A stretch of DNA of 64,000 bases from Imbricaverruca yamaguchii (GCA_034440575.1 JAOTOL010001503.1:1110001-1174000); one strand, 5' to 3'. Shown: positions 1 to 10,522, counted from the first letter of the stretch. Program-made: numbers and translations. Notes: generated from the sequence alone by a model not told the origin.

Positions 1-2243
1 TGCACCCCTAGGAATTTGAAACTTTTCACCTGCTCGATGGCTTTGCCATCGATTTTAAGTAACGTTTTCGGTGTGGGACGGAGACGACTGTATGTGACAG
101 TGGCCGATTTTTCTGCGGACAGGGTGAAGCCCCAAGTTTTGCACCACTTTGCAATGTGGTCTAGTCCTGCCTGAATTGTTTTTTCAGCTTTAAGGAAGCA
201 TTGTGATGTTGTCCAGATTGCTATGTCGTCCGCGAAAAGTGAGTAGTGAAGTGAAGTGTCCCCGTGGTCGGCAAGTATGTCGTTGATCATGATGATGAAG
301 AGGCTCGGCGAGAGCACGCTCCCCTGAGCCAGGCCCTGCTCCTGAGTTGTGGTGCTTGATGTGACATTGCCGCATCGGACCCTGAGAGTCCTATCCCTGA
401 GGAAGTTGAGTATGAAGTGCGCCATGTGTCCGCGTAGGCCTATCTTATGGAGTTTGTGCGTCAGCGCTGACTTGTGTACTCGGTCGAAGGCGGCAGTGAT
501 GTCTAGGTAGGCAGCTATTGTTGTGCGTTTGATGTATAGACCACTTTTGATGTCATGCACTAACCTAATGAGATTGTCTGTAGTTGATTTTTGCCGTTGG
601 AAGCCGCATTGAAATTCGTCGAGCAGGTCGTTGTGTTCCAGAAATTGCCTCAATCGTGTGTTGACCATGCGTTCGACCAGCTTGCTAGCACAGCTAGTAA
701 GTGAGATGGGTCTATAGCCTTTTGGGGTGGAGTGATCTTTGTGCGGCTTTGGTAATGGTATGACTACGCTCTCCCGCCAGGATGCGGGAAACGTGTCGGT
801 TTGGTACAGTTCATTTATGGCCGTTAGTAGATACGTTAGGGAGTTTTTGCTAAGACGTTTAAGAAACTGGTAATGAATGTCGTCCGGCCCAACCGACGTG
901 TTTCCACACTTGCTGAGAGCAAGTTCTAATTCGTGCATAGTGAATGACTGATTGTATATTTCTCTATTGTCAGAGCTAAAATTTGCTTTGGAGGCAAGGG
1001 CGTCTAGGACGCTTACTATGGTGGTGTCATAGTTGGTGTTGCCGGATACGCTGGCGTAGTGTAGTTTAAAGTGGTCTACGACTTGTTGTGGGTCAGTGAT
1101 GTGCTGTCCATTCACAGTCAGCTGGGGGAAAGGGCCTGGTGGTGGGCGTTTCAGGTTGAAGCGCTTCATCAGGTCCCAGATTCTGCCGGTAGGTGTGAAT
1201 CTATTGAATTGCGAGGCAAAAGACTGCCAAGAGTTTTGGCGTGCCGTTCGAATTGTGTACCGGCAGTGTTTTTGAGATTGCCTGTATGCTGATAGGTGTG
1301 CTTCGCACACGCATCTTTTGAATTGTTTGTGGGCACGGCGCCGTGCGGCGATTGCCCTTTGACAGTCCGGGGTCCACCATGGCGTTGATGCCTTTTTCCT
1401 AGGTTTGTTACTTTTTGGGACTGAATATTGTGCTGCTGAGCTAATGGCCCTTAGAATCGTCTCTATCTTACTGGTATCTGAAGTTGCTAGGTTGAGGTCC
1501 ACCTGTTCCTCGAATTTAGTCCAGTCCGCTCTTTTCAAATTCCAAGATTGTCTGAATAGTTTAGTGTGGTGGATAGCGTCCGTGCTGAGCCTAATTGTGA
1601 TTGGATAGTGGTCGCTCAGCCCGGGAACGTCTGAAACTGACCAGTCAAATAGTGAGCTAAGTCGTGGGGTGCAGCACGTTAAGTCTATGCAAGTGTCCGA
1701 TCCTAATAAGGTCGGGTTGTGGCGGGTGGCGGCCCCGGTGTTAAGAAGTACTAGGTTGTGGTCCGAAATAAACTGGTGAATTTGGTGCCCTCTAGTGTCG
1801 GTATGGTCGCTTCCCCACGAGGGGTGTTTAGCATTAAAGTCCCCCATAATGAGAACTGGTGGAGGGGCCTGAAGCAGCAGGTCGTTCAGTTCCTGTGGTG
1901 TGGGTGTTTCAGCTGACGGCGAAATGTATAGTGAGATTACTGTGGTTAGGCAATGTGCGATTTTGAGGTTGACTGCTACGCAATTCAGGGGAGTATTTAA
2001 CGTTACTCGACGATGAGGTATGCTGTTTGCTATGAGTATGGCTGCGCCCCATTTCCTATGTGGGCCGTTTACGTTGTTTAGGTGCCAAGTGTAATCGGGA
2101 ATTTTGTTCCAAGTTGAGTCAGAATCTCGAAAGTGAGTTTCTTGGAGCGCAGCGAGTAGTGGTTTTTGTTGCAAGAATTCAGATTTAAATTCTATGAATT
2201 TGCCTGGAATGCCTCCGACGTTCCACTGGAGAAAAAGTCCCAT
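1..2243 (-). CDS. LINE ORF2: apurinic-type endonuclease plus reverse transcriptase (partial)
   Basis: I checked the frame triplet by triplet from the ATG at 2243 to base 3 and found no stop: 747 codons, truncated only by the window edge. Endonuclease motifs are ALQETHF (about residues 31-37), MGDFNAKHPSW (from residue 133) and SDH with Asp211 and His212. Reverse-transcriptase motifs are LDITAAFDR (Phe at residue 586), AQGSVLSP and LFADD (Leu669 to Asp673, the catalytic aspartates). The protein would nick target DNA and prime reverse transcription of its own RNA. An in-frame stop at 2271-2273 precedes the start by nine codons. The start was chosen because endonuclease homology (LQWNVGG) begins immediately after it. 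The C-terminal thumb and 3' UTR lie outside the window. Confidence 0.9.
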   Translation of the reverse strand, partial: MGLFLQWNVGGIPGKFIEFKSEFLQQKPLLAALQETHFRDSDSTWNKIPDYTWHLNNVNGPHRKWGAAILIANSIPHRRVTLNTPLNCVAVNLKIAHCLTTVISLYISPSAETPTPQELNDLLLQAPPPVLIMGDFNAKHPSWGSDHTDTRGHQIHQFISDHNLVLLNTGAATRHNPTLLGSDTCIDLTCCTPRLSSLFDWSVSDVPGLSDHYPITIRLSTDAIHHTKLFRQSWNLKRADWTKFEEQVDLNLATSDTSKIETILRAISSAAQYSVPKSNKPRKKASTPWWTPDCQRAIAARRRAHKQFKRCVCEAHLSAYRQSQKHCRYTIRTARQNSWQSFASQFNRFTPTGRIWDLMKRFNLKRPPPGPFPQLTVNGQHITDPQQVVDHFKLHYASVSGNTNYDTTIVSVLDALASKANFSSDNREIYNQSFTMHELELALSKCGNTSVGPDDIHYQFLKRLSKNSLTYLLTAINELYQTDTFPASWRESVVIPLPKPHKDHSTPKGYRPISLTSCASKLVERMVNTRLRQFLEHNDLLDEFQCGFQRQKSTTDNLIRLVHDIKSGLYIKRTTIAAYLDITAAFDRVHKSALTHKLHKIGLRGHMAHFILNFLRDRTLRVRCGNVTSSTTTQEQGLAQGSVLSPSLFIIMINDILADHGDTSLHYSLFADDIAIWTTSQCFLKAEKTIQAGLDHIAKWCKTWGFTLSAEKSATVTYSRLRPTPKTLLKIDGKAIEQVKSFKFLGV

Positions 2244-2270
2244 TGCCGAACGTTTAGTAGCTCTGTGTTC

Positions 2271-2640
2271 TTAGACTGGGGTAGTGTCGGTGTCGAGTTG
2301 GGGAGAGAGGTTGAATCGATGAACGGAGAGAGTGTTGGGAGGTGTCCCAGGCAGTGGTGGTAGCCTGGACCTGGTCGCACGGGTTCTGGGGGGTGATTGG
2401 GCGGAGTGGCGGCGAGATTTGCGCTTGGGAGGCGCGGTGGGTCGCTCTGGTGTTGTGGGCTCGACGGGCATGGCAGGAGAAGCAGGTTCGGTCTGAGTGC
2501 TGGCCTCAGACGTGGTTTTCGAGTGGGTTTGGGTATGTGTGCAGGAGGTTGTGGGAGGTTCGGTTTGGCAGGAGATGGTGGCCCTGGGCTTGGGCAGTGG
2601 GCCGGGGAGTTCGGGGATCGGTGGGGCGGTTGAGTCGAGG
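2271..2640 (-). pseudogene. C-terminal tail of LINE ORF1 in the +1 frame
   Basis: Downstream of the 24-bp repeats, a second minus-strand frame stays open to a stop at 2271-2273. It encodes an ORF1-like tail with two CQTEP/STQTEP motifs and a basic KRKSRR cluster. Going from the zinc-knuckle frame to this one needs one extra nucleotide (or loss of two) somewhere between about 3090 and 2506, most plausibly in the tandem repeats. This tail is in the same frame as ORF2, which begins 27 nt after its stop. I infer a single damaged ORF1; programmed +1 shifting cannot be excluded. Confidence 0.6.
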
Positions 2641-3867
2641 GTCGGAGGGCCGGTTGAGGCGAGGGTCGGAGGGGCGGTTAAGTCGAGGGTCGGAGGGACG
2701 GTTGGGGCGGGGGTCGGAGGGGAGGTTGAGGCGAGGGTCGGAGGGGAGGTTGAGGCGAGGGTCGGTGGGGCGGTTGAGGCGAGGGTCGGAGGGGCGGCTG
2801 AGGCGAGGGTCGCAGGAGCGTTGAGGAGGGAGTTGTGCCGGGCTCCGGGAGCCAGCTGCTGGTGGGATGGTGGGACCGGTGGGGGCTGGTGTTGGAGTGG
2901 GTGTGGGCTTAGGTGTGGAGAGCGTGGCTGCGTAGCTTCGCCCGGTGGTAGGTGCTGTGTGGCGAGGTGCAGTTGTGGTTGTGCGAATGTCAGTGGTATT
3001 GTGGCGTATGTGCTGTCGTGCTGTTGCGTGTGGCACTCGGTGGATTGCCGCATACCGGCACACCTCCCTCTCCTGTGCCCACTTGGGGCAATTGGGGTCG
3101 GTGGCGGGGTGCGGCCCTGCGCAGCCTGCACACTTCCGTTCAGAAGAGTGGCAGTCGGATGTCGCGTGGTGGCCGGCGCACTGGCTGCACCTTGGAGATG
3201 GTGACGTGCATGCACGTTCGCCATGTCCGTACCGCAAACAGGACCGGCACCGTAGTGGTAGAGGTACGTAGAGGCGTACCTCGTATGCCTTGCCGTGTAT
3301 ATGTACGTGTGATGGCAGGTGCTGTGATTGGAAAGTGAGTACGATTAGGTTGTGCTCTGAATGCGCCTCCCGTTTGATATGGCTGACTGTGGCTGTGGAA
3401 TCCTTGAGTGCTGAGGCGTCGAAAAGTGCGGCGATGTTGTCGGTAGGTACCCTATCCAACTCTGGGGCGTGAATGTAGCCACGACTGGTGCTTAAGGTGC
3501 GGTGTAGGGTGAAGGAGCAGCGCTGGCCGTTAAAGGTGTTCGTGTTCAGGAGTGTTTTTGTGTCCGCGCTGCTCTGTGTCTGTACTAAGATGTGGGTAGT
3601 GTGCGTGTGGATCTTGAAGTGCGTAGAATTTAGAATGTGTCGGAGTGTCCTCTCCAGAGTGAAGGAAGACTCCTGTGTGATGCTGTGTCCTGTGTTCGTG
3701 TACACACCTACTAGGTAGGTGCCCTGTGTGGTGCTGGCGCCGGGCGCCATGGTGTTTACGGGTTCGGTCCCACCCCCCCTGCAAGTGTCCCACCTGACTG
3801 AAAAACTACCCGGATTCGTTGCACCCTGGACCGAGCTTTCGCTCTCTGGTCCCTGCCCCGGCCGCAA
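2506..3867 (-). CDS. LINE ORF1, Gag-like RNA-binding protein with three CCHC zinc knuckles
   Basis: The 453-codon reading frame has an RRM-like N-terminal half and then three zinc knuckles: Cys207-Cys210-His215-Cys220, Cys227-Cys230-His234-Cys239 and Cys246-Cys249-His253-Cys260. This is the usual ORF1 plan of Jockey/I-type LINEs, whose product coats the RNA. The true start could be the first Met or an internal Met near residue 40. After the knuckles comes a Pro-rich stretch and an 8-residue repeat (consensus DPRLNRPS). The frame ends at 2506 with a sequence that does not look like an ORF1 tail. A better tail lies in the next frame (separate entry), so this copy probably carries a frameshift. 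Confidence 0.8.
   Translation of the reverse strand: MRPGQGPESESSVQGATNPGSFSVRWDTCRGGGTEPVNTMAPGASTTQGTYLVGVYTNTGHSITQESSFTLERTLRHILNSTHFKIHTHTTHILVQTQSSADTKTLLNTNTFNGQRCSFTLHRTLSTSRGYIHAPELDRVPTDNIAALFDASALKDSTATVSHIKREAHSEHNLIVLTFQSQHLPSHVHIHGKAYEVRLYVPLPLRCRSCLRYGHGERACTSPSPRCSQCAGHHATSDCHSSERKCAGCAGPHPATDPNCPKWAQEREVCRYAAIHRVPHATARQHIRHNTTDIRTTTTAPRHTAPTTGRSYAATLSTPKPTPTPTPAPTGPTIPPAAGSRSPAQLPPQRSCDPRLSRPSDPRLNRPTDPRLNLPSDPRLNLPSDPRPNRPSDPRLNRPSDPRLNRPSDPRLNRPTDPRTPRPTAQAQGHHLLPNRTSHNLLHTYPNPLENHV
2628..2819 (-). repeat. 24-bp coding minisatellite in LINE ORF1, eight units
   Basis: Eight consecutive 24-bp units (plus-strand core GAGGCGAGGGTCGGAGGGG) start at 2628, 2652, 2676, 2700, 2724, 2748, 2772 and 2796. 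They differ by a few substitutions and no indels within the array. Because 24 is a multiple of three, they encode eight copies of an 8-residue motif in the zinc-knuckle frame. Confidence 0.9.
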
Positions 3868-4217
3868 TGGCCCAAGACAGTGGGCTCCGCACCGTTAGGT
3901 TTCCTCAGGGGGGTCAAGGCTAGTTTGGAGACAGAGAAAAGTCGGGGATATGGTGAGGGAGGTTTTCCTTCTAGAGTCGCAGGAGTGCTTCTCTAGGGTC
4001 CTTGGAGCTCTTGGTGTCTTGCTTCTTCTGCGGCTACGGGTTTGTCTTCAACTCAAACCCTGGACCTTCCTGCTGCTCTTCTTGCTTGTGCGAGGCTTCT
4101 TGCTTGCTGGCTTCCTGCGTCCGCCCGTGCGTCCGCCCCGTCCAGCGTCTGGCGCTGGACTGTGTGCTCACAAATGCTGCGCAGAAGCTTTTTTAGTTCG
4201 GTTATCCAACGAGGAGC

Positions 4218-4440
4218 GAAGGGTCCGTATCACAAGTACCCAAAGTCATAAGTACCAAGATTCATAAGTTCCAAAGCTGCCAGATAACTTCTAGAATATC
4301 TGCGGGTAGGACGAATTCACAAGTACCCGGTGTCATAAGTTCCTAAAATAGTTCTGAATTCTACCGCTAGATGACAACGTAAATATTATGCACCAGAGCT
4401 TACTTGCGTGCCGACAGATGGCAGGCCGCATTTGCTGTGT
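4218..4440 (-). repeat. Dispersed repeat, inverted partner at 21.3-21.6 kb
   Basis: The reverse complement of this stretch matches 21,290-21,575, including a run of CATAAGTACC/CACAAGTACC motifs, a shared GTGAATTC-type block and a conserved distal block (CCGCTAGATGACA). The 5' end of the LINE abuts it. No coding potential seen. Confidence 0.75.
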
Positions 4441-5066
4441 GCTTCAAAAAGGCTACCAAATTCTTGAGCCGGGAAATTCTCAACAAATTATAGAGATTTT
4501 GTGTCTAGAAAAACCAAGTGTCCCCAAACAAAGGAATGCCGCTGGTTTAGTTCCAGCCTGCCGTAAATTCGTCAAAGTGACGACATATTCATATTCATAT
4601 TCATTTCGCAAATTCGCCGAATATCTAAGAAATACAGACTCTTCAGAATTCCTTCAAAATTGGTACACATGCAGTACTGGATGAACTGATCATCATGCCT
4701 ATAAAAGCTAAGCAGGGCGCCCTTAAACAGCTGAGATATTCCAGGTAAAACGTCTGGGTCATTCAGGTCGTGAACTCCTCATAATTCCTTCAAAATGGGC
4801 AGAAATGTACTCTTGAATGCATTGATAACCATGAGCATAAAACCTGAAGGGACGTTCATGAAAGCAAAATTATGTGTATCAAAACCTCTCCTGGAAAAAT
4901 TATCCTGGACCAAGGCAGCGATTCAAAGCACAAAGCTTTTCTTTTTTAACTTGCACGTCAAGTTAGATTGATATTCGATCCCTACATGTGGAACATCGTG
5001 GAAACGAGCATGCTGGTGGGCCTCGGTACACTGATTATCGTGAGCACAATCAAGAAGCCGCATTGC

Positions 5067-5227
5067 TGGTTGGTTATAGGTTTTACGACACATCGACCGT
5101 TGAGTCATGTAGCGTCGCCAATCTCTCACGCCGATTGGTCGCGGGCGAAGAGTAGTGACAGGTGAGACTCGAACCCACAACCTTTCGATTGTGAGACGAG
5201 TAACTTACCCCTAGGCCACTCGTCCCC
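5067..5227 (-). mobile_element. tRNA-derived SINE, family 1, copy a
   Basis: On the minus strand it has a tRNA-like head with an A-box-like TGGCCTAGGGG and a B box GGTTCGAGTC, then a body shared with copies at 29.35 and 45.26 kb, ending in a CCAATAACCAACCA-type tail. It is embedded in the satellite block. Confidence 0.85.
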
Positions 5228-5273
5228 AAGAAGAATCCGCATTGCAAAACATCACTGGGATATTCATGGTCAA

Positions 5274-5286
5274 AGGTCAAAGGTCA
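5274..5286 (+). promoter_or_regulatory. Perfect DR1 nuclear-receptor-type motif in a satellite unit
   Basis: AGGTCA-A-AGGTCA is seen exactly. This is the classical direct repeat with 1-bp spacing bound by HNF4, RXR or USP-type receptors. Function here is only a possibility, since the motif belongs to repeated DNA. Confidence 0.3.
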
Positions 5287-5999
5287 TCGAGATTTCCTTC
5301 GAAATTAGCAGATGGGTAGTACTCAATACACTAGTTACATGAGCATACAAGCTAAGAGGAGCATTCACGATCAGCTGAGATATGTAATGTCAAAGGTTAG
5401 AGTTATTGAGGTTGGATTCTTCAGATTCCGTTAAAAATTGGTGGAATAGTCATAATTGATGCACGGATCATCATGAACACAAAGGCTAAGAGGGCCGTTC
5501 ATAAACAGCTGAGTTATTCAAGATCAAAGGTCGAGATCATTGTGGTCGGACCACTGATATATATTGTTAATGGCACACATGTAGTCAAGGACTAACTGAC
5601 GACCATGGGCATGAATGATAAAGCGGCGTTGCTAAACAGTTGAGCTATTCAGTGTCAAGGGTCAGGGTCAATGAGGTCGGACTATTAAGATTTTCTTCAA
5701 AGTTTGTACACGCGGAGTAATTGATGCACTGACCATCATCAGCATAAAATCTCAGAGGGCGGGGTCATTGGGGTGGGACTTCTTATAATTCATTCAAAAT
5801 AGGCACACATTTATTCTAGGATGAACTAACCCTCATGAGCATACAAGCCAAGATGGTCGTTCATAAAAGGCTGGATTATTTGTGTCCAAACATTTCTGGG
5901 TGTGCATATGTAGCGATTAATAGCACAAAACGAATATCAATATGCACATCAAGCAACATTGAAATTTCATTTTTACAGGGAGAGCATCGTGAAAACTAG

Positions 6000-7390
6000 C
6001 ATACTGGTAGGGTAAACGGACAAATGTACGTAAAGCAAATGTATGCGTGACAGATGTCCATACTGAAATGTACCGAAGCAAATGTACGTAGGCATAGATG
6101 TACGTATGGTAATCGTTCGTCAGCGCATATGTACGCATGACAAATGTAGTTAAGCGCAAATGTACGTATACGCAAATGTACGGAAGTGCAAAAGTGTGTA
6201 TGCTCTAATGTTCGGAGACGCAAATATACGTATGCATAACATGTTCGTAATTATACGCAAGCGCAAAAGTACAGATGGCAAATGTACGTATGCGCAAATG
6301 AACGCATGTACAAATGTACGCATGCGTAGATGTACGCAAGCGCAAATGTACGGATGTGCAACTGTACGTATGCGTAAATGTACGTACGCACAGAAGTACG
6401 AATGAACAAAGGCACGTCAGAGCAAAAGTACGTATACGCAAATGTGCGCATGCACAAATGTATGTATGCGCAGATGTACGTAAGCACAAATGTACCTAAG
6501 AGCAAATACAGACATGTGCAATTATGCGCATGTCTAAATGTACGTAAGCGAAATGTACATAATCTCCAAAAGCACCTATGCGTAAAGGAGCGTATGTGCA
6601 AAGGTACATATGCGCAAATGTACGTAAGTGCAAATGTATGTAAGAATAAAGGCATATAAGAGCAAATGTACGTAAACGTACAAGTATGTAAACGCACATG
6701 TACGTAAAGTAAATGTATGTATAAGCCAAAGCGCGTACAGTTACGCATACGTATCTTTACGTTTTCATACGTTTGGCTGGATACGTATGCCATACGCACA
6801 TTTGCGCTTACGTATATTCACTTATGGACCTTTACCATGCGCATAATTGCTCTTGTGTACATCTGCCATTCATCTATTTCTCATGAGTATTTTTGCGCCT
6901 TCGTACATCTGCACTTACGTTCATCTGCCTCATGTAAGTTTGCGCATACGTCCATATGTGCCTGTATGCATTTGCTCTGACATACTTTTGCGCTGACGCA
7001 TATTCGCAAACACGCGTACGTACATTTGGGATTACGTACTTCTGCGCATTCGTATATCTGCTCTGATATATAATTGCGCATACGTACATTTGCGCTTACA
7101 TACATTTATGCTAACGTACTTTTGCGTTTACGTACACTTACGCATACTTATGCTTGCGCTTACGTCCATTTGCACTTACGCATATCTGCGATGATGTATT
7201 TTTGGATCACGTACATACATTAAAATAACAGCAGTGATATATCTCGGTTACACGAACGTCCATTTGCGCGTACGTACGTTTGCGCTGACGTATCTTGCGT
7301 ACATTTGTCATACGTACCTTTATGCATACGTGCATTTGCTTACTTACATTTACTTAGGTGTATCGTCATGCGTACATTTGTCCGAGAATC
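6000..7390. repeat. 16-bp minisatellite that reverses orientation in its middle
   Basis: From about 6000 to 6725 the units read like GCGCAAATGTACGTAA with a period near 16 bp. From about 6730 to 7390 they read as the reverse complement (TTTGCGCTTACGTACA). The switch lies around 6725-6790. Many long apparent reading frames here are by-products of the repeat. Confidence 0.9.
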
Positions 7391-8110
7391 TACCAGTTGA
7401 GCTTGGTGCACTGATTATCATGAGCATATTTAAGAAGCCCTATCACAAAAATCTACGGAGATTTCCGGAGCCAAGGACCAAGCGCCATCGAGACCGGCCT
7501 CGTCTAGATTTCCTTCAAAATTGTTGCACGGGTAGTACTTGATGCACTGATCATCATGAGTATACAGGCTAAGAGGGGCGTTCGTAAACAGCTGAAATAC
7601 TCAAGGTCGAAGTCGGGATCATTAAGGTCGATCTCTCATAATCGTTTCAAGATTGCCACACATATAGTCCAAGATGCGCTGACGGTCCTGAGCATGAAGG
7701 CTGACAAAGGCCTTCATGAACAGCTGGATTATTGGGCCAAAATATTTCCCGGTGTGTTCATGCAGCGATTAAAAACAAAACACCAATGGCAAACTGCACG
7801 TCAAGCTAAATCAATACTTGATGCTTCCCAGTGGAACATCATGAAAGCCAGCATACTGGTAGAGCTCGGCATCCTGATTAACATGAGCAAACACAAGAAG
7901 ACGTATTACACAACACCACAGATATATTTAGGGTCAAAAGTAAAATGTCATCGAGGTTGGACGCCTCCGATTTCTTTCAAAATTGGTTCTCGGGAAGCAC
8001 CCCTTGCAGAAGGGCAGAAATCGAAAGTTATAGAATTGATTGACCCGTGCCAAAGCATGCAAAATAAACGTTCATTCCATTCGGGTCCAAGTTTTAGGAC
8101 CGTAAAGTGA
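7390..8110 (+). repeat. ~133-bp satellite, block 2
   Basis: The landmark recurs near 7405, 7540, 7670 and 7860. The reading frame over 7556-8110 is fortuitous, composed of satellite units. Confidence 0.75.
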
Positions 8111-8185
8111 AGAGTTACTGCCCAATTGGGGAACGGGTGGCATATTCCCTTTTTAATTGAATATATGATGCTATTGTTTTTTGCG

Positions 8186-8214
8186 ATCTGTCTGTCTGTC
8201 TGGCTGTCTGTCTA

Positions 8215-8301
<87 letters not shown>

Positions 8302-8318
8302 GTCTGTCTGTCCCTCTG

Positions 8319-8363
<45 letters not shown>
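8186..8363 (+). repeat. Compound microsatellite (CTGT)n then (TC)n
   Basis: About 30 CTGT tetramers are followed by a near-pure CT dinucleotide run, seen directly. Confidence 0.97.
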
Positions 8364-8366
<3 letters not shown>

Positions 8367-9048
8367 TGAAATCAGCTCTCTGGACAACAGCATTGCTGTG
8401 CTTATCGGCGAAAATTCATTTGTGAGTCAAAACAGTACGTGGGCCGCTAGTACGTCGGTCAAGTCGTTGACGCGCAAGCCGTTACATTGCGCGCCAAATA
8501 ACCAATTCAAATGTCAACCGGCTCGCATGACGGCCTGTATAATTCGCGCAGCGAGAGGTGGGCAGTGATTGGATTAACGGATGCGGGCAGTTACTCCAGA
8601 GTACATTTTAGTAACAGAATACCACGAATGCATATGACTTTCCATTGGTCTCCGGAAGAGCATAGGAGTGGCATCAATGTCCTTGTCTGTAATACCTATA
8701 GTTATTGCGGTTGTGCATAGGCTTCGCCGCCACTGAGTTCCGAGGCCCGAATCCTCCTGGGATGTTGGAAAACTTCGGGAAAATATGTCATCTTCCGGCA
8801 GTTTCACAGTTTCTGTACCAGGCAACATCTGACTCTGGTGGGATAATTCGTCAGACGGTGCCATCACGGGTCTGCCGTATCAATGCTACCATGGCCCGCG
8901 GCGTGCCGCCCGACTGGACCAGTCTGCCGTCGGCTGGATGTCAGCTAGGTGTCGGCTGCATGTCGAAATTGGCGAGCATTCCACTCACCAGCTGACAGCG
9001 AGCCGCTGTCGGCATGTTTACTAGGAATATGTATATACATATATATCC
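8364..9048. other. Unique-looking sequence, no gene recognised
   Basis: Only short frames on both strands; no recognisable domain, splice-supported exon or repeat partner in the window. Confidence 0.5.
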
Positions 9049-9050
9049 AC

Positions 9051-9053
9051 ATG

Positions 9054-9107
<54 letters not shown>
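9051..9107 (+). repeat. Compound microsatellite (AC)n(AT)n
   Basis: Pure CA dinucleotides are followed by pure AT dinucleotides, seen directly. Confidence 0.95.
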
Positions 9108-9109
<2 letters not shown>

Positions 9110-9730
9110 ATGTATAAGCTATCCGTGGGAGGTACCTCTAGCAAAGGCAGACATATGCGTCAATGGCATCAACGCTGTTAGCAACAGCAAAGGCGTCCAG
9201 TGTCATATCTTCTGCTATGCAATGTCTTGCATTATCGGATAATATCCTTCATGCAATTTACTATCTTCTGCCCCCTCTTCATGCTAATAAAAATCAGATT
9301 GATGCCACTTTGGCATTGGCATCAGATTGATGGCTAAAAACCGAGGTGAAGTTAAACCTTAACTAAATCAGACAGGTGATGAAGTAAGACGGCGACTATT
9401 GGTCCGACATCCAAAGCCGAGAGGGGCCTTTTAACTTTCTCAAATGCCGTGTATAGCTTGTGGTGGCCTGATATAAGCGTGTGACAGATCGCTAGAAGTT
9501 CGTTCTACCATCTAATACGGTTACATAATGACATTAAAATTAGTCATAGAGTCATAAATTCCAACACCCAGACAGGGTCCCAGTAATAAACCGAGCTAAT
9601 TCGGAAAGAAGCCGTATGCGGTCGCATGTGGCCGTGAGACATTAGTACGTGGCCTACCCGTGTGCAATTTTGATGGATATGTGAGTAGTCCAACCTCAGT
9701 GTCAGTGTCCTGTAATAACAATATAATAAC
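9108..9730. other. No gene recognised
   Basis: AT-moderate sequence with short frames only. There is a local near-duplication of a phrase around ATCAGATTGATG at about 9293-9330, but nothing assignable. Confidence 0.5.
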
Positions 9731-9732
9731 AA

Positions 9733-9802
9733 ATGATAAGTATATATGTATATACATATATATACACACATATATATATATATATATATACACATATCTA
9801 TA

Positions 9803-9899
<97 letters not shown>
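9733..9899 (+). repeat. Long (TA)n microsatellite with (AC) interruptions
   Basis: Interrupted TATATA/CATATA tracts become a nearly pure TA run from about 9818 to 9899. Such a run can extrude as a cruciform. Confidence 0.97.
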
Positions 9900-9901
<2 letters not shown>

Positions 9902-10522
9902 CGTCCTGGTCATCATCTAAGTACCAGTTAAGAGGGGCGTTCATAAATAGCTGGGCTATTTGAGTCGGGATTTCTTCATACATTCTCGGTGCAGATATGA
10001 TGGACAGCGATGCAAACGAAAAAAATATTGAAGTAAGGTTATGTTGCTTTTTGAGTATTGCGCGTGGATCATAGAGCATGATACTCTAATCATGATGAAC
10101 AGCATATATAATCGTACTACAATACGCAGCGAAGATATGCTGGGTTAAAGTACAAGTGTCACCGTCGTCGGACTACTCAGATTTCGTTAAAATTGACATG
10201 CAGATACTCCTCCATATCCTGATAAAGGCACATAATGCACATAAAGACTAAGAAGAGTGCTCATAAATAGCCGTTAACAGACGCCAAAGGCCAGGGTCAC
10301 GGAAATCGGAGTGCTCATATTTCCTTAAAACACACAGGCAGATCTTGATGTGCTCATCGCATGAGCATGGAACCAAAGAGTTCCTAAACACATGAGTCAT
10401 TCAAAGTCAAATGACAGGGTCAGACTACCCAGATTTCCTTCAAAATTGGCACGCAGGTGGCCTTTGACGCGCTAACCAGCATGACCCTACACGCTAAGAG
10501 GGACGTTCATAAGCAGCCGTGT
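9900..10522 (+). repeat. ~133-bp satellite, block 3 (degenerate)
   Basis: Contains the AGAGGGGCGTTCATAAATAGCTG, TTCAAAATTGGCAC and CTAAGAGGGACGTTCATAA landmarks of the block at 4.6-6.0 kb, with weaker periodicity. Confidence 0.65.

Larger units (their letters stand above)
1..4217 (-). mobile_element. Jockey/I-group non-LTR retrotransposon (LINE), 3' end beyond the window
   Basis: Seen: read on the minus strand, a GC-rich leader (about 4217-3868) is followed by an ORF1 with three zinc knuckles and an ORF2 with an endonuclease and a reverse transcriptase, which runs off the left edge. Known: this order and the triple CCHC Gag-like ORF1 are typical of Jockey, I and related LINE clades. ORF2 contains no stop codon over 747 codons, so the copy is young or still constrained. 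The 5' boundary is inferred from the start of an unrelated dispersed repeat near 4218. No target-site duplication can be tested because the 3' end is outside the window. Confidence 0.85.
4640..5990 (+). repeat. Degenerate ~133-bp satellite, block 1
   Basis: A landmark resembling GATGCACTGATCATCATGAG recurs near 4679, 4815, 5310, 5455, 5585, 5715 and 5815, so the basic period is about 130-136 bp. Each unit also has a CCTTCAAAATTGG landmark, a GGCGTTCATAAACAGCTGAG landmark and clustered AGGTCA motifs. The array is broken by a SINE at 5067-5227. The same unit resumes at 7.4-8.1 and 9.9-10.5 kb. Confidence 0.8.

Noticed and set aside
2342..3204. Gly/Arg/Val-rich plus-strand frames
   Set aside because: Antisense shadows of the LINE ORF1 and its 24-bp repeats.
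6160..7105. Many 60-180-codon frames on both strands with Tyr/His/Cys/Arg-rich products
   Set aside because: All are translations of the 16-bp minisatellite; the composition follows from the repeat.
8126..8425. Leu/Cys/Ser-rich and Arg/Gln/Thr-rich frames
   Set aside because: Translations of the (CTGT)n(TC)n microsatellite.
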